DNA of 64,000 nt from an uncultured Bacillota bacterium (GCA_949283975.1 CASDUK010000003.1:62001-126000); one strand, 5' to 3'; shown: positions 33,826-42,655, numbered from the stretch's first letter. Numbers and translations: made by a program. The notes: generated by a model from the letters alone, not told the origin.

Positions 33826-34756
33826 AAAAGGTTTAGGAAGAGGATTAAACGCCCTGCTGTCCATCTATGACGAAGAGGCGGAGAAAGAAGAAGAGAAGGC
33901 TGGAAATGTTTCACGTGAAACAAAACCGGATAACGGAATTGAAGGAGTTGACATATCATTAATATATGCCAACCCAAACCAGCCGAGAAAGAATTTTGAT
34001 GAAACAGCTTTAAAAGAACTTGCCATGTCAATCAAAACCCATGGAATTATTCAGCCCATCGTTCTAAACCGTGCGGAAGACGGAAAATATATGATTATTG
34101 CAGGCGAAAGGCGTTGGCGCGCGGCAAAAATTGCTGGTTTAACACAAGTTCCCGCTTTCATTAGGAATTACACGCCGAAGCAAATTCGAGAGATTTCCAT
34201 TATTGAAAACCTTCAAAGGGAAGATTTAAACCCAATTGAGGCCGCAAGGGCTATTAAACAACTTATGGACGAGTATGACTTGACCCAAGAGGCGGTTGCG
34301 GACAGAATTGGGAAAAGCCGCCCGGCAATTGCAAACACCCTTAGGCTTTTGACGCTTCCTTCTGATGTTGTTGACATGATTGAGAACAACAAACTCAGTG
34401 CTGGCCACGCAAGGTGCTTAATTCCTTTAAGCAGTTCGCTTGAACAAACAAAAGTCGCGCAGGCCGCTGTTGCTAAAAAGCTTTCCGTTAGAGATTTGGA
34501 GAAATTGGTAAAAAACCTCTTAAATCCGGCCAAAGAAAGGCCAAAAGCAGAACAAAGCATTGAATTAAAGGCCATGATTGAGGAAATGCAGAGAACTTTT
34601 GCAACAAAGGTTTCTGCAATTGGAAATGATAACAAAGGAAGGATTTACATAGACTATTACAGCAAGGACGACTTAGATAGAATCTCGGAGTTGATCCAGC
34701 TTATCAACAAAAAAACTCTCACCCTAAAGGATTTGACCCTGATAAACAAAAAATAG
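33818..34756 (+). CDS. parB: chromosome partitioning protein ParB (Spo0J)
   Basis: ParB is a CTP-dependent clamp that loads at parS sites and organises the origin region with SMC and ParA. The 312 residues start with the ParA-interaction peptide KKGLGRGLNALLS. The N-terminal domain has the GERRWRAAKIAG CTP-binding motif and PxQPRKNFD signature. The helix-turn-helix is in LTQEAVADRIGKSRPAIANTLRL, and a C-terminal dimerisation domain ends the protein. A parS site is embedded in the coding sequence (codons for NVSRET), another lies 7 nt past the stop. The AGGAGG site lies inside parA. Confidence 0.98.
   Translation: MIKKGLGRGLNALLSIYDEEAEKEEEKAGNVSRETKPDNGIEGVDISLIYANPNQPRKNFDETALKELAMSIKTHGIIQPIVLNRAEDGKYMIIAGERRWRAAKIAGLTQVPAFIRNYTPKQIREISIIENLQREDLNPIEAARAIKQLMDEYDLTQEAVADRIGKSRPAIANTLRLLTLPSDVVDMIENNKLSAGHARCLIPLSSSLEQTKVAQAAVAKKLSVRDLEKLVKNLLNPAKERPKAEQSIELKAMIEEMQRTFATKVSAIGNDNKGRIYIDYYSKDDLDRISELIQLINKKTLTLKDLTLINKK
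33907..33922. promoter_or_regulatory. parS site 1 (inside parB)
   Basis: The perfect 16-bp palindrome TGTTTCACGTGAAACA is identical to the Bacillus/Firmicute parS consensus. It lies in the parB coding sequence. Confidence 0.97.
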
Positions 34757-34763
34757 GCCGAAA

Positions 34764-34779
34764 TGTTTCACGTGAAACA
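34764..34779. promoter_or_regulatory. parS site 2 (just after parB)
   Basis: A second perfect TGTTTCACGTGAAACA starts 7 nt after the parB stop codon, 857 bp from the first. Two perfect sites beside the parAB genes mark this as the centromere-like, origin-proximal region. Confidence 0.97.
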
Positions 34780-34915
34780 AAAAGGGCAAAATCTTAAACG
34801 AGAGCCGTTTTTGGTGTAATGGGGAAAATATCAAAATCAATGTCAAAAATCGCCCTCATCAAAGATTTTTTGAGTCAAAAATCGGGTAAAACATACCAAT
34901 TTTAAATTACTTTAT

Positions 34916-34944
34916 TTGCAAAAAGTTAAATAAAATGGTAGAAT
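34916..34944 (+). promoter_or_regulatory. promoter of ftsH
   Basis: TTGCAA (34916-34921), 17 bp, TAGAAT (34939-34944), 38 bp before the ftsH ATG, with an AAGGAG site between. The 130 bp before it hold no gene; short repeats of GTCAAAAATCG occur at 34841-34878. Confidence 0.7.
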
Positions 34945-34982
34945 AAATTTGTTTTTATAAGAAATTATATATAAGGAGATTT

Positions 34983-37331
34983 ATGAAAGAAACTAAACCT
35001 AACTATGGAAAAATAATATGGATAACTGTTCTTGTTGTTTTGGTTGTTCTTTTGCTTTGGTCTGCTTTTTCTGGAACGGGCTCTTATGGCGAAAAAGTTA
35101 CTATAACAGAATTTCAAGAAATGATTGAGAAAGGGGAAGTAACAGATGTATACTACTACAACGGTGTATTTAGGGCAAGAATAAAGGATTCTGAGATTCC
35201 GGACGAAAGTTTCCCTGCATACTCAGATTATTACTGTGAAATTGCATTGCAAAAGGACTATGAAGATATAAAAGATGCAATTAATGTTGCAAACGACCCC
35301 GTTGTTACAATTTCGTATAATGCAGAGCCAACAAGGGAGTCGTTGTTGTCAACAATAATGCCTTATATAAGTTTGGCAATAATATTAATAATTGGATATT
35401 TCTTGCTCAGGGCAATATTAAAAGGCAACGCGGGAACAATGTCTTTTGGCAAAAGCCGTGCGCGCGCAAACGATAACATAAAAATAAGGTTTAGCGATGT
35501 CGCTGGCGCAGATGAAGAAAAGGCGGAGCTCCAAGAAGTTGTTGAATTTTTAAAGAATCCTCAAAAATTCACCGATCTTGGGGCTAGAATTCCAAAGGGT
35601 GTTCTTTTGGTTGGTCCGCCGGGAACTGGGAAAACCTTGCTTGCAAAGGCCGTGGCGGGGGAAAGCAACGTTCCTTTCCTTTCAATAAGTGGCTCGGACT
35701 TTGTTGAAATGTTTGTTGGAGTTGGAGCCTCAAGGGTTAGAGATTTGTTTGAGCAGGCAAAGAAGTCACGCCCTTGCATAATTTTCATTGATGAAATTGA
35801 TGCCGTTGGCCGACAAAGGGGAACGGGCCTTGGCGGGGGCAACGATGAGCGAGAGCAGACCCTCAACCAGCTTTTGGTTGAAATGGATGGTTTTGAGGCG
35901 AACGAAGGGATAATTGTTTTGGCGGCAACAAACAGAAGCGATGTTTTAGACCCTGCTTTGCTAAGGCCGGGAAGGTTTGACAGGCAAATTTATGTTCACA
36001 TTCCAGATGTTCGTGGCCGCGAGGCAATAATTAAGATACACGCACGAAACAAGCCAATCGATGACGAAGTTGACTATCAAACACTTGCGCGTATAACAAG
36101 CGGTTTCACCGGCGCAGACATTGAAAACATGTTAAACGAGGCTTCAATTTTGGCAGCAAGAGCCAACAGACCCAAGATTATAATGTCAGATTTAACAGAA
36201 GGAATAAATAAAGTTATTATGGGCCCCCAAAAGAAAAGCCTTTTGGTAACAGAGCGAGACAAGAAGATTACAACCTATCACGAATCCGGCCACGCAATTT
36301 TGGGTAAACTTCTTCCAAACTGCGATGAAGTTCAAGAGGTTTCAATAATTCCAAGAGGAATGGCCGCAGGTTACACAATGAGCAGGCCAGACGAGGACGA
36401 CAACCATGTAACATATAAAAAACTTTTAGACCAAATTTCAATGTGTATGGGTGGGCGAATTGCAGAAGAGCTTGTTTTTGGGGATATCTCAACCGGGGCT
36501 CAAAACGACATTCAGCAAGCAACTGAGATTGCAAGAAGAATGGTTACCGAATGGGGAATGAGCAAGGCCCTTGGTTTTGTTGGGTATGACACTTCAACCC
36601 AGCCTTTCCTTGGAAGAGACTATCAAAACCAATCAAAATACAGTGAAAAAACCGCAGCAACAATAGACGAAGAAATTAGGGAAATCTTAAAAAGCTGTTA
36701 TGACCGTGCAACAAAAATTTTAAAAGATAACAGAAAACTTATGGATAGAATGTCAGAAATTCTTCTTCTAAAAGAAACAATATATAAAGAAGAAGTTGAC
36801 ATGATCATGGCGGGCAAGACAGTTGACGAAATTGTTGCAGAAATGGATAAAAAGGCACAGCTTCGAAAGAAAAAGGAAGAGAAGGGAAGGCTGGACGCCG
36901 AAGTTGCGAAAAAACTAAAACGCCTAGACGAAAAAATTAAAACAGCCGAAATGCTTTTAAGAGCTGGGGTAATAACCCAAGATGAGTATAACCAACTTCA
37001 AAAGACGCGGGAGGAGCTTGGCAAAAAGTTAGAGGAGGCTCAAAACCTTTCCGAAGAAAAAGAAGCAAGTGTTGACGCCGAAATAGAAAAGAAAATTAAA
37101 GAAGTTGAAAAGGCAAAACCAAACAAGCAAAGGGGAAGGCCAAAGAAAAACCCTGAATCCAAGGAAGAAGAGGCCGCTAGTGTGCAGCCGGAAGAAGATA
37201 AACCAAAAGAGGAAAAGGCGGATGAAAAGCCTTCAAAGGCTGAAGAAAAAACAAAGGCCCAAGAGCCAACAGCAAAAAAGGTAATTCGCAAAATGAAGGG
37301 CGAACAAAAGCCAGAAGATAAAAACGATTAA
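34983..37331 (+). CDS. ftsH: ATP-dependent zinc metalloprotease FtsH with long charged C-terminal tail
   Basis: FtsH is a membrane-anchored AAA+ protease that extracts and degrades membrane and short-lived cytoplasmic proteins. Membrane helices lie at about 11-27 and 123-143 with the small external domain between. The AAA module has Walker A GPPGTGKT (211-218), Walker B FIIDEID (about 267-273) and [11 protein letters not shown]. The zinc site is HESGH (433-437). The core ends near residue 625; a further 150 residues form a Lys/Glu coiled coil and low-complexity tail ([16 protein letters not shown]), much longer than in most FtsH. It has its own promoter and terminator. Confidence 0.98.
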   Translation: MKETKPNYGKIIWITVLVVLVVLLLWSAFSGTGSYGEKVTITEFQEMIEKGEVTDVYYYNGVFRARIKDSEIPDESFPAYSDYYCEIALQKDYEDIKDAINVANDPVVTISYNAEPTRESLLSTIMPYISLAIILIIGYFLLRAILKGNAGTMSFGKSRARANDNIKIRFSDVAGADEEKAELQEVVEFLKNPQKFTDLGARIPKGVLLVGPPGTGKTLLAKAVAGESNVPFLSISGSDFVEMFVGVGASRVRDLFEQAKKSRPCIIFIDEIDAVGRQRGTGLGGGNDEREQTLNQLLVEMDGFEANEGIIVLAATNRSDVLDPALLRPGRFDRQIYVHIPDVRGREAIIKIHARNKPIDDEVDYQTLARITSGFTGADIENMLNEASILAARANRPKIIMSDLTEGINKVIMGPQKKSLLVTERDKKITTYHESGHAILGKLLPNCDEVQEVSIIPRGMAAGYTMSRPDEDDNHVTYKKLLDQISMCMGGRIAEELVFGDISTGAQNDIQQATEIARRMVTEWGMSKALGFVGYDTSTQPFLGRDYQNQSKYSEKTAATIDEEIREILKSCYDRATKILKDNRKLMDRMSEILLLKETIYKEEVDMIMAGKTVDEIVAEMDKKAQLRKKKEEKGRLDAEVAKKLKRLDEKIKTAEMLLRAGVITQDEYNQLQKTREELGKKLEEAQNLSEEKEASVDAEIEKKIKEVEKAKPNKQRGRPKKNPESKEEEAASVQPEEDKPKEEKADEKPSKAEEKTKAQEPTAKKVIRKMKGEQKPEDKND

Positions 37332-37348
37332 AATATAATTAGTTTTTA

Positions 37349-37378
37349 AACAAGAAGGGTTTCCTTCTTGTTTTTTTT
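37349..37378 (+). terminator. terminator of ftsH
   Basis: AACAAGAAGG (37349-37358) pairs with CCTTCTTGTT (37363-37372), loop GTTT, then a T8 run. Confidence 0.9.
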
Positions 37379-37505
37379 GCAATAAGATTAAATCTTTTTA
37401 TTTTTTAGAAAATTCTTCCTTCTGCCCCCAACCCCGAAAAAAGCGAGGGAGAAAGGAAAAAAGGGCTAAATTTTAAAAAAATTTTCAAAAAACGCCTCAA
37501 AAAAC

Positions 37506-37534
37506 TTGACAGGGGGGGGGGGGGGTAGTACAAT
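37506..37534 (+). promoter_or_regulatory. promoter with 14-G spacer, candidate phase-variable switch
   Basis: TTGACA (37506-37511, perfect consensus) and TACAAT (37529-37534) are separated by exactly 17 bp, of which the first 14 are an unbroken run of G (37512-37525). Slippage of such a run would change the spacer and thus promoter strength. The first gene downstream is the LRR surface protein at 37898, after a leader of about 360 nt. Confidence 0.7.
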
Positions 37535-37590
37535 AAGTATGTAAAACCGCGAAAAGTTTTTTTGGTGGAAACGCCCTTTGGCGGTCGTAA

Positions 37591-37777
37591 GCGAGGCTAA
37601 CCCCTTAGGTTGGTTTTAAGGTTTTTAAACTCCAAAGCGGAAAGCAATTTGCTTTGGCTAAACAGAAGAGAAAAACCTTGGCTTTAGCCGGGCGAGGCTA
37701 AACCTCTTAGGTTGGTTTTGGGTTTTTAAATCTTAAAGCGGAAAGCAATTTGCTTTGCCTAAAAGCGGAGAGAAACC
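37591..37777 (+). repeat. two ~85-bp direct repeats in the LRR gene leader
   Basis: Copies at about 37591-37675 and 37692-37777 (101-bp period) share GCGAGGCTAA, CTTAGGTTGGTTTT, GGTTTTTAAA and a perfect hairpin AAAGCAATTTGCTTT. A nearly inverted copy of the first 10 bases (TAGGCTCGCC, 37797-37806) can pair with GGCGAGGCTA at 37691-37700. The leader transcript would be strongly structured. Confidence 0.65.
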
Positions 37778-37822
37778 TAAAAAAAAGAAAAAAAATAGGC
37801 TCGCCTAGCCAAAAAACGCTTG

Positions 37823-37840
37823 TTTACGGGTAACCGTCAA
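37823..37840. promoter_or_regulatory. palindromic operator-like site upstream of LRR gene
   Basis: TTTACGGGTAACCGTCAA is an imperfect palindrome that matches the complement of a site at 60739-60758 upstream of the Spo0A-like gene in 16 of 18 positions (TTTACGGATAACCGTAAA). A TAAAAT -10-like box follows at 37862-37867 without a good -35, so the site would be centred near -42 of that promoter, an activator position (inference). Confidence 0.4.
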
Positions 37841-37897
37841 TATGTTTTAAATAAATAGTGGTAAAATACAAAATATAAAAGGAAGGGAGAAAAAATT

Positions 37898-40150
37898 ATG
37901 AGCCTAAAAATAAAAATTTCAATTCTTGCAATTTGCTTTGCGCTTCTTGCCGCCGTTTGCGTTGGCTTTGCCTTTGCCGCTCCAAGCGAAAAATTAAACT
38001 TAAAGGGAACTTTAAGTTATGAGGTTGCAAAGGCAACAATTTCGGTTTCGCCAAATATTTCAACTTTGGGTTCAACAACCGGCTCTGGCTCAACAACCGG
38101 CTCTAGCTCGGGAACTGGTTCTGGCGAATACGCAATTGGCGAAACGATAACCCTAACCGCAACGCCGTCCGGCTCTAATAGTAGCTTCCTCGCTTGGGCA
38201 ACTTCAACAGACCCAAACGAAATGGAAATTCTCTCAATTTCTCCAACATATTCCTTTAAGCTCTCAAAAGATTCCCCAACAACTTACTTTGCTCTCTTTA
38301 ACGAAACAACATCAGAGCAAACAGTTGGGGAGTTAAAATACACAATCTATGAAGATGCAGAATTTGCAGCAGTAACGGACACAACTTCAACAGAGCTTTC
38401 AAGCGCTGAAATTCTTCCTGAAGTTCAAAATGAAAACAACTCTTACAAAGTTTTCTTAGTTGGCAGTTCTGCTTTCCGTAGTTGCAGCTGGTTAACCTCA
38501 ATTACAATCCCAGAAGGAATAAGGGTAATTGGCGAGGAGGCTTTTTATGTTTGCAGCCGTTTAACCTCGGTGTCTCTTCCAAGCACATTAACAGAAATTG
38601 GCGAACGGGCTTTTGCCGCAACTGGCTTAACTTCAATAATAATTCCAGATGGGGTTACTTCAATTGGCAGTTCTGCGTTCGAATTCTGCGGAGATTTAAC
38701 CTCAGTTTCAATCCCAGAAGGCGTAACCTCAATTGGCGATAGGGCTTTCTATTATTGCAGAAGGTTAACCTCAGTAACTCTTCCAACCACATTGACATCA
38801 ATTGGCAATTATGCGTTCGAATACTGCGAAGATTTAACCTCAGTTTCAATTCCAGAAGGAATTAGGGTAATTGGCAATTCTGCTTTCTCTCATTGCAGCA
38901 GTTTAACCTCGGTGTCTCTTCCAAGCACATTAACAGAAATTGGCAATCGGGCTTTCCAAAATTGCTACAGCTTAACCTCAATAACGATTCCAGGAGGCGT
39001 AACCGAAATTGGTGAGTATGCTTTCGTCCAATGCAGCGGTTTAACCGAAATTACAATCCAAGAGGGAATGACAGAAATTGGTTATTCTGTCTTCCAAGCT
39101 TGCAGCAGTTTAACCTCTGTAACACTGCCAAACACGTTAACTTCAATTGACATATGGGCTTTCGCCCAATGCAGTAGTTTAACCGAAATTACAATTCCAG
39201 AGGGCGTAACCAAAATTGGCGAATGGGCTTTTTATAGTTGCTACAATTTAGCTTCGGTAAACCTTCCAAAAACGTTAACCTCAATTGGATATTTGGCTTT
39301 TTCTTCTTGCGTCAGTTTAACCGAAATTACAATTCCAGAGGGCGTAACCGAAATTGGCACAGGGGCTGTCGGTGCCTTTGTTGAAGCTGGCGCTTTCTCT
39401 GGATGCTATGCGCTGGTTATAGTGTATAACAATTCAAGTTTAAATATAACGGCAGGTTCTACTGAAAATGGTTGTGTTGGACTTTATGCAAAGGAAATTG
39501 TAAAAAAAGGGGGAACTCTACAGGGAAAAATCGAAATTGACGGAGGCGTTCAATATTATGTAAACGGAGCAGCAAATATTGCCCTTGGGCCTTTAGGTTT
39601 TAGAGGTTCTCTAACAAGCGTAAAAATTAGAAACGAGGCAACTGAAATAAGGCCAGGAGCTTTCGCTTTCTGCAGCAATTTAACCTCAATTACAATCCCA
39701 GAAGGAATAACTTCAATTGGCGATGATACCTTCAACAGTTGCACCAGTTTAACCGAAATTAAAATCCCAGAAAGTGTAACCTCAATTGGCGCGGGTGCTT
39801 TCTCTGCTTGCTATAATTTAAGTTCAATAACGATCCCAGAAAAAGTAACAAAAATTGACACTTTTGCTTTCGCGAATTGCGACAATTTAACTTCAATTAC
39901 GATTGACGGAAATATTGCAAGTTTGGAGTCTGATGCTTTTTATAATTGCGACAAGTTAACTTCGTTAACGCTGGGAAAAGATGTTTCAACCCTTCCAAGC
40001 AATCTGTTTGACGCGTTAACACACCTAACCGAAATTGAAGTTCTTGGGAGTTTAAATTCAACAACTTTCCCAAGCGGAACTTGGTATAAGGACGGAGAGG
40101 AAGTTACAAGTTTTGACGGCGAGGGAACTTACACAAGGACGGATGTTTAG
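37898..40150 (+). CDS. BspA-type leucine-rich-repeat surface protein
   Basis: The 750 residues start with a signal peptide (IKISILAICFALLAAVCVGF). A Ser/Thr/Gly-rich linker (GSTTGSGSTTGSSSGTGS) and a short beta domain (GETITLTATPSGSNSSFLAW) precede about 20 BspA/LRR_5 repeats of 23 residues with the pattern ITIPEGVTSIGDRAFYYC. Such repeats occur in host-adhesion and fibronectin-binding proteins of oral and gut bacteria and in Trichomonas. No LPXTG, membrane anchor or other wall-binding module is visible at the C-terminus, so the way it is retained is unclear. The start has a GGAAGGGAG site. The upstream poly-G promoter suggests on/off switching. Confidence 0.9.
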   Translation: MSLKIKISILAICFALLAAVCVGFAFAAPSEKLNLKGTLSYEVAKATISVSPNISTLGSTTGSGSTTGSSSGTGSGEYAIGETITLTATPSGSNSSFLAWATSTDPNEMEILSISPTYSFKLSKDSPTTYFALFNETTSEQTVGELKYTIYEDAEFAAVTDTTSTELSSAEILPEVQNENNSYKVFLVGSSAFRSCSWLTSITIPEGIRVIGEEAFYVCSRLTSVSLPSTLTEIGERAFAATGLTSIIIPDGVTSIGSSAFEFCGDLTSVSIPEGVTSIGDRAFYYCRRLTSVTLPTTLTSIGNYAFEYCEDLTSVSIPEGIRVIGNSAFSHCSSLTSVSLPSTLTEIGNRAFQNCYSLTSITIPGGVTEIGEYAFVQCSGLTEITIQEGMTEIGYSVFQACSSLTSVTLPNTLTSIDIWAFAQCSSLTEITIPEGVTKIGEWAFYSCYNLASVNLPKTLTSIGYLAFSSCVSLTEITIPEGVTEIGTGAVGAFVEAGAFSGCYALVIVYNNSSLNITAGSTENGCVGLYAKEIVKKGGTLQGKIEIDGGVQYYVNGAANIALGPLGFRGSLTSVKIRNEATEIRPGAFAFCSNLTSITIPEGITSIGDDTFNSCTSLTEIKIPESVTSIGAGAFSACYNLSSITIPEKVTKIDTFAFANCDNLTSITIDGNIASLESDAFYNCDKLTSLTLGKDVSTLPSNLFDALTHLTEIEVLGSLNSTTFPSGTWYKDGEEVTSFDGEGTYTRTDV

Positions 40151-40168
40151 TTTTGGTGCTTTAGAAAG

Positions 40169-40195
40169 AAATGGCGGGAAAACCGCCATTTTTTA
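40169..40195 (+). terminator. terminator of the LRR gene
   Basis: AAATGGCGG (40169-40177) pairs with CCGCCATTT (40183-40191), loop GAAAA, followed by T-rich sequence. It begins 19 nt after the stop. Confidence 0.85.
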
Positions 40196-40251
40196 CTTTT
40201 ATCAAGTTAAATAATGTTTGAGATATTAAGAATATTAAATTTAAAAAACAC

Positions 40252-40280
40252 TTGTTTTTTTGTTTTGAATCTGGTATAAT
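40252..40280 (+). promoter_or_regulatory. promoter of tRNA-Glu
   Basis: TTGTTT (40252-40257), 17 bp, TATAAT (40275-40280), 19 nt before the tRNA 5' end. Confidence 0.7.
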
Positions 40281-40299
40281 TCCAAAGAACAGAAAAGAT

Positions 40300-40374
40300 G
40301 CCCTCATGGTCAAGCGGTTAAGACGTCGCCCTCTCACGGCGGAATCTGGGGTTCGATTCCCCATGAGGGTACCA
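40300..40374 (+). tRNA. tRNA-Glu (CTC)
   Basis: The 75-nt tRNA has acceptor GCCCTCA/TGAGGGT (one G-U), discriminator A and encoded CCA. The D-arm GGTCAAGCGGTTAAGAC and anticodon loop CTCTCAC give anticodon CTC. The phosphodiesterase gene follows 60 nt downstream after a GGATTTTTTTTG run. Confidence 0.95.
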
Positions 40375-40434
40375 AAATTAAAAATCCTTTGATTAAAGGA
40401 TTTTTTTTGTTATAATTTCCAAGAAGAGGAAAAC

Positions 40435-41532
40435 ATGATTAAGCCAGATTTTCAAAACGGGTTGATAAACCTTTCTGCAACACTTTCAAATTTTGTTGGG
40501 GCAAGAACAACTGTTCCAACATTAAAAGAATTGGAGGAGGAGCTTAAAAAGGAGAAAAAAGACGTTGTTTTTATTATTTTTGACGGCCTTGGTGTTTACA
40601 ATGTTGAAAATTTTTCTAAAAAAGATTCGTTTTATAAAAACCACATAGTTTTGAAAATTTCTTCAAATCTTCCGCCAACAACAACCTCTGCAACAACAAC
40701 GCTGATGAGCGGCAAATATCCAGACGAACATTTGTTTTTGGCTTGGACGCTGTATTTAAAAAAGCAAAAGAGAGTTGTTGAACTTTACACAAGTAAGGAC
40801 TACTTTTCAAAGGAAAAGGTCCTTCCATATACGCAAAAAGTTAATTGTTTCTTGGACAGGGCGCAGACAGACAGAAAAATTTACACCGTTGGCCCAAGCT
40901 ATTTAAGCTATTCAAATAAAATTGAACACAAAGTTGCAAATACAATTGACGAGATGTTTTTAAAGATTGACGAAATTTTAAAAGAAAAAGAAAAACATTT
41001 TCTTTATTGCTATTGCAGCGAGCCGGATTACACAATGCACGAATTTGGCGTTAAATCTAAAGAGGCCCAGGAAAAGTTTAATTCAATTGTTGCCGGGCTT
41101 AAAAATTTGGTTTCCTCAAACAAAGATGTTTTAATTTTAACAACCGCCGATCATGGCCATGTTGACATTAAGGAATATTTAGAATTTGACGAAGGGCTTG
41201 CCTCTCTTTTAAGCCGGCCGCTTAGCATGGAGCCAAGATTTGTTAGCTTTAAGATTAAATTTGGGAAGAAGGGCAAATTTAAAAGGCTTTTCAATAAAAA
41301 ATTTGGCAGATATTTTGATTTAATTTCTCAAAAAGAGGCAATTAAACAAAAATTTTTTGGGAAAGGCAAGAATTTAAGAAAATTAAAAAGTTTTATTGGG
41401 GATTTTATTGCCGTTGGAAACGAGGAGTTTGTTGCGTTTAACATAAACAACAGCCCAAGCCCGCTTAAAGGCCACCATTCTGGGGGAACAAAAGAGGAAA
41501 TTATTGTTCCAGTTTGCGTTTTTGAATGTTAA
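40435..41532 (+). CDS. type I phosphodiesterase/nucleotide pyrophosphatase family protein
   Basis: The 365 residues match the alkaline phosphatase-like phosphodiesterase (NPP) family, which cleaves phosphodiesters with two metals. The N-terminal IIFDGLG supplies the first metal Asp; PPTTTSATTTLMSG holds the nucleophilic Thr; CSEPDYTMHEFG gives Asp and His; TADHGH gives the second Asp-His pair; HHSGG near the C-terminus gives the last His. No signal peptide is present, so it acts in the cytoplasm. The ribosome binding site is AGAGGAAAAC. The substrate is unknown. Confidence 0.88.
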   Translation: MIKPDFQNGLINLSATLSNFVGARTTVPTLKELEEELKKEKKDVVFIIFDGLGVYNVENFSKKDSFYKNHIVLKISSNLPPTTTSATTTLMSGKYPDEHLFLAWTLYLKKQKRVVELYTSKDYFSKEKVLPYTQKVNCFLDRAQTDRKIYTVGPSYLSYSNKIEHKVANTIDEMFLKIDEILKEKEKHFLYCYCSEPDYTMHEFGVKSKEAQEKFNSIVAGLKNLVSSNKDVLILTTADHGHVDIKEYLEFDEGLASLLSRPLSMEPRFVSFKIKFGKKGKFKRLFNKKFGRYFDLISQKEAIKQKFFGKGKNLRKLKSFIGDFIAVGNEEFVAFNINNSPSPLKGHHSGGTKEEIIVPVCVFEC

Positions 41533-41569
41533 ATTGTTTAAAAATTTTTGAATAGCAAATAATATCTTT

Positions 41570-41938
41570 GTGTTGGACAAGAGAAGCGAAGCTTTGCTTA
41601 GAATTATTAACAAAGAGTGTTTAGAGGGGTCGTATAAAGTTTTGGAAGTTGACGACCTTATTAGGCTTATGCCAAAAAAATTTAAGGTGGATTATGAAAC
41701 AATTTCCCAGCTTATGGGCTATTTAAAAGCGGGGGAATATGTTTCTGTTAAATATTGTGATAACGAAGTTTTTTGTGTTTCGCCTCTTCCAAGAGGGCGA
41801 AGGGTTTTTGAGGTTGAGCTTGAGGACAAAAAAAACAACAAAAAAAGAAAGCTTAAAGGCTTTCTTTTGCTTGCTTTCTATCTTTTGTTAATTTTTGGGG
41901 TTTCTCTAATTGCCGCCTATATTTCAAAATTTATTTAA
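41570..41938 (+). CDS. small protein with helical N-domain and C-terminal membrane helix
   Basis: The 122-residue product has a helical N-terminal domain resembling a winged helix (VDYETISQLMGYLKAGEYVSVKY) and a basic linker (KKNNKKRKLK) followed by one membrane helix to the C-terminus. No family is recognised. The start is a GTG without ribosome binding site; an AATAAT box ends 6 nt upstream with TTGTTT 18 bp before it, suggesting a leaderless transcript. Its end overlaps the convergent hypothetical gene by 8 nt. Confidence 0.5.
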   Translation: MLDKRSEALLRIINKECLEGSYKVLEVDDLIRLMPKKFKVDYETISQLMGYLKAGEYVSVKYCDNEVFCVSPLPRGRRVFEVELEDKKNNKKRKLKGFLLLAFYLLLIFGVSLIAAYISKFI

Positions 41939-42269
41939 CGTTGTTTTTATATTCCCTTGCCTCGTTTGTCATTTGAATTAAGTTGCTATATCTTTTCGCA
42001 ACAAATTCATAATTTTCACAGGCCTTTAAAAAGCCCTCGTTAAAGCGCTCGTATTCCGAGAGATATCTCCAAAATTTTCTGGCAGAAAAAACAAGCTTTA
42101 AAGGGCTTAACCCGCCGTTCTTGCTTTTATACGCTGAAAATATCTTTCTTTTCCAACATTTTTTTAATGTTTCAATTTCTTTTGAAAGCGATGGGTTGTT
42201 TTTAATTGTGTGGGAAAATGCCATTATAACAAACTGGTCTTCGGTTTCTAAATTGCTAAATTTATTCAT
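41931..42269 (-). CDS. hypothetical protein (112 residues)
   Basis: A Lys/Glu-rich, helical, cytoplasmic protein of no recognised family (starts NKFSNLETEDQFVIMAF). The reading frame is open over its whole length, but there is no ribosome binding site: the ATG is only about 20-30 nt downstream of the end of the SRP RNA, so it may be read from the SRP promoter. It overlaps the convergent gene by 8 nt. Confidence 0.4.
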   Translation of the reverse strand: MNKFSNLETEDQFVIMAFSHTIKNNPSLSKEIETLKKCWKRKIFSAYKSKNGGLSPLKLVFSARKFWRYLSEYERFNEGFLKACENYEFVAKRYSNLIQMTNEAREYKNNVK

Positions 42270-42299
42270 AATCTTTTGTTTTTCTTTGCGGCATTGCCG

Positions 42300-42570
42300 C
42301 GCTGCACAATTGCTTCGAAAATTTTGCCATGCGAGCCACAGTTAGCGCTGGCTCCATTAAAGCTTCCTTAAATCACTTGCTTTAATCTGCTTAATGATGC
42401 TCCCGTCAGGGCCTGACATGGTTCACAGCAAAACAATGTTTAAGACCTTAATTTCAACACCAAGCTAAAAGTTCGTTCCACAAAGCAGAAACTCCCTCAA
42501 ACAACTAGTTCAGCCTTGCTATAGCGGATTGCAAGTTCAGGGCACCGCTAGCTCCCCGCCTAGTGCAGCA
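42300..42570 (-). ncRNA. ffs: signal recognition particle RNA, large Gram-positive type
   Basis: The minus strand matches the Bacillus-type SRP RNA (scRNA) over its full length of about 270 nt. The 5' Alu domain reads GCACTAGGCGGGGAGCTAGC and then GGTGCCCTGAAC, TTGCAATCCGCTATAGCA. Domain IV reads GTGAACCATGTCAGG, CCC, UGAC, GGG, AGCA, so its apical tetraloop is UGAC (URRC type) in place of GGAA. The ends pair (TGCTGCAC with GTGCAGCG). With Ffh it targets membrane and secreted proteins. Exact 3' end is uncertain by several bases. Confidence 0.93.
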
Positions 42571-42575
42571 AAAGG

Positions 42576-42604
42576 ATTATATCACAAAACAAAATTAAAA
42601 TCAA
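42576..42604 (-). promoter_or_regulatory. promoter of the SRP RNA
   Basis: On the minus strand TTGATT (42599-42604), 17 bp, TATAAT (42576-42581), 7 nt before the RNA 5' end. Confidence 0.75.
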
Positions 42605-42655
42605 ATGTTTAAAGCAGCAAAAGCCGCTCCTGCCAGGCAATTAAAATTAATTAGT

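Noticed and set aside
34780-34900. possible small RNA between parB and ftsH
   Set aside because: Only weak hairpins and short repeats; no promoter and terminator pair.
38460-40000. regularly spaced short repeats resembling a CRISPR array
   Set aside because: They are in-frame LRR_5 repeats of about 69 bp encoding ITIPEGVTSIG-type units, with no constant repeat and variable spacer structure.
40161-40364. minus-strand frame beginning MGNRTPDSAVRGRRLNR
   Set aside because: It is the antisense of tRNA-Glu; this sequence is a well-known spurious protein.
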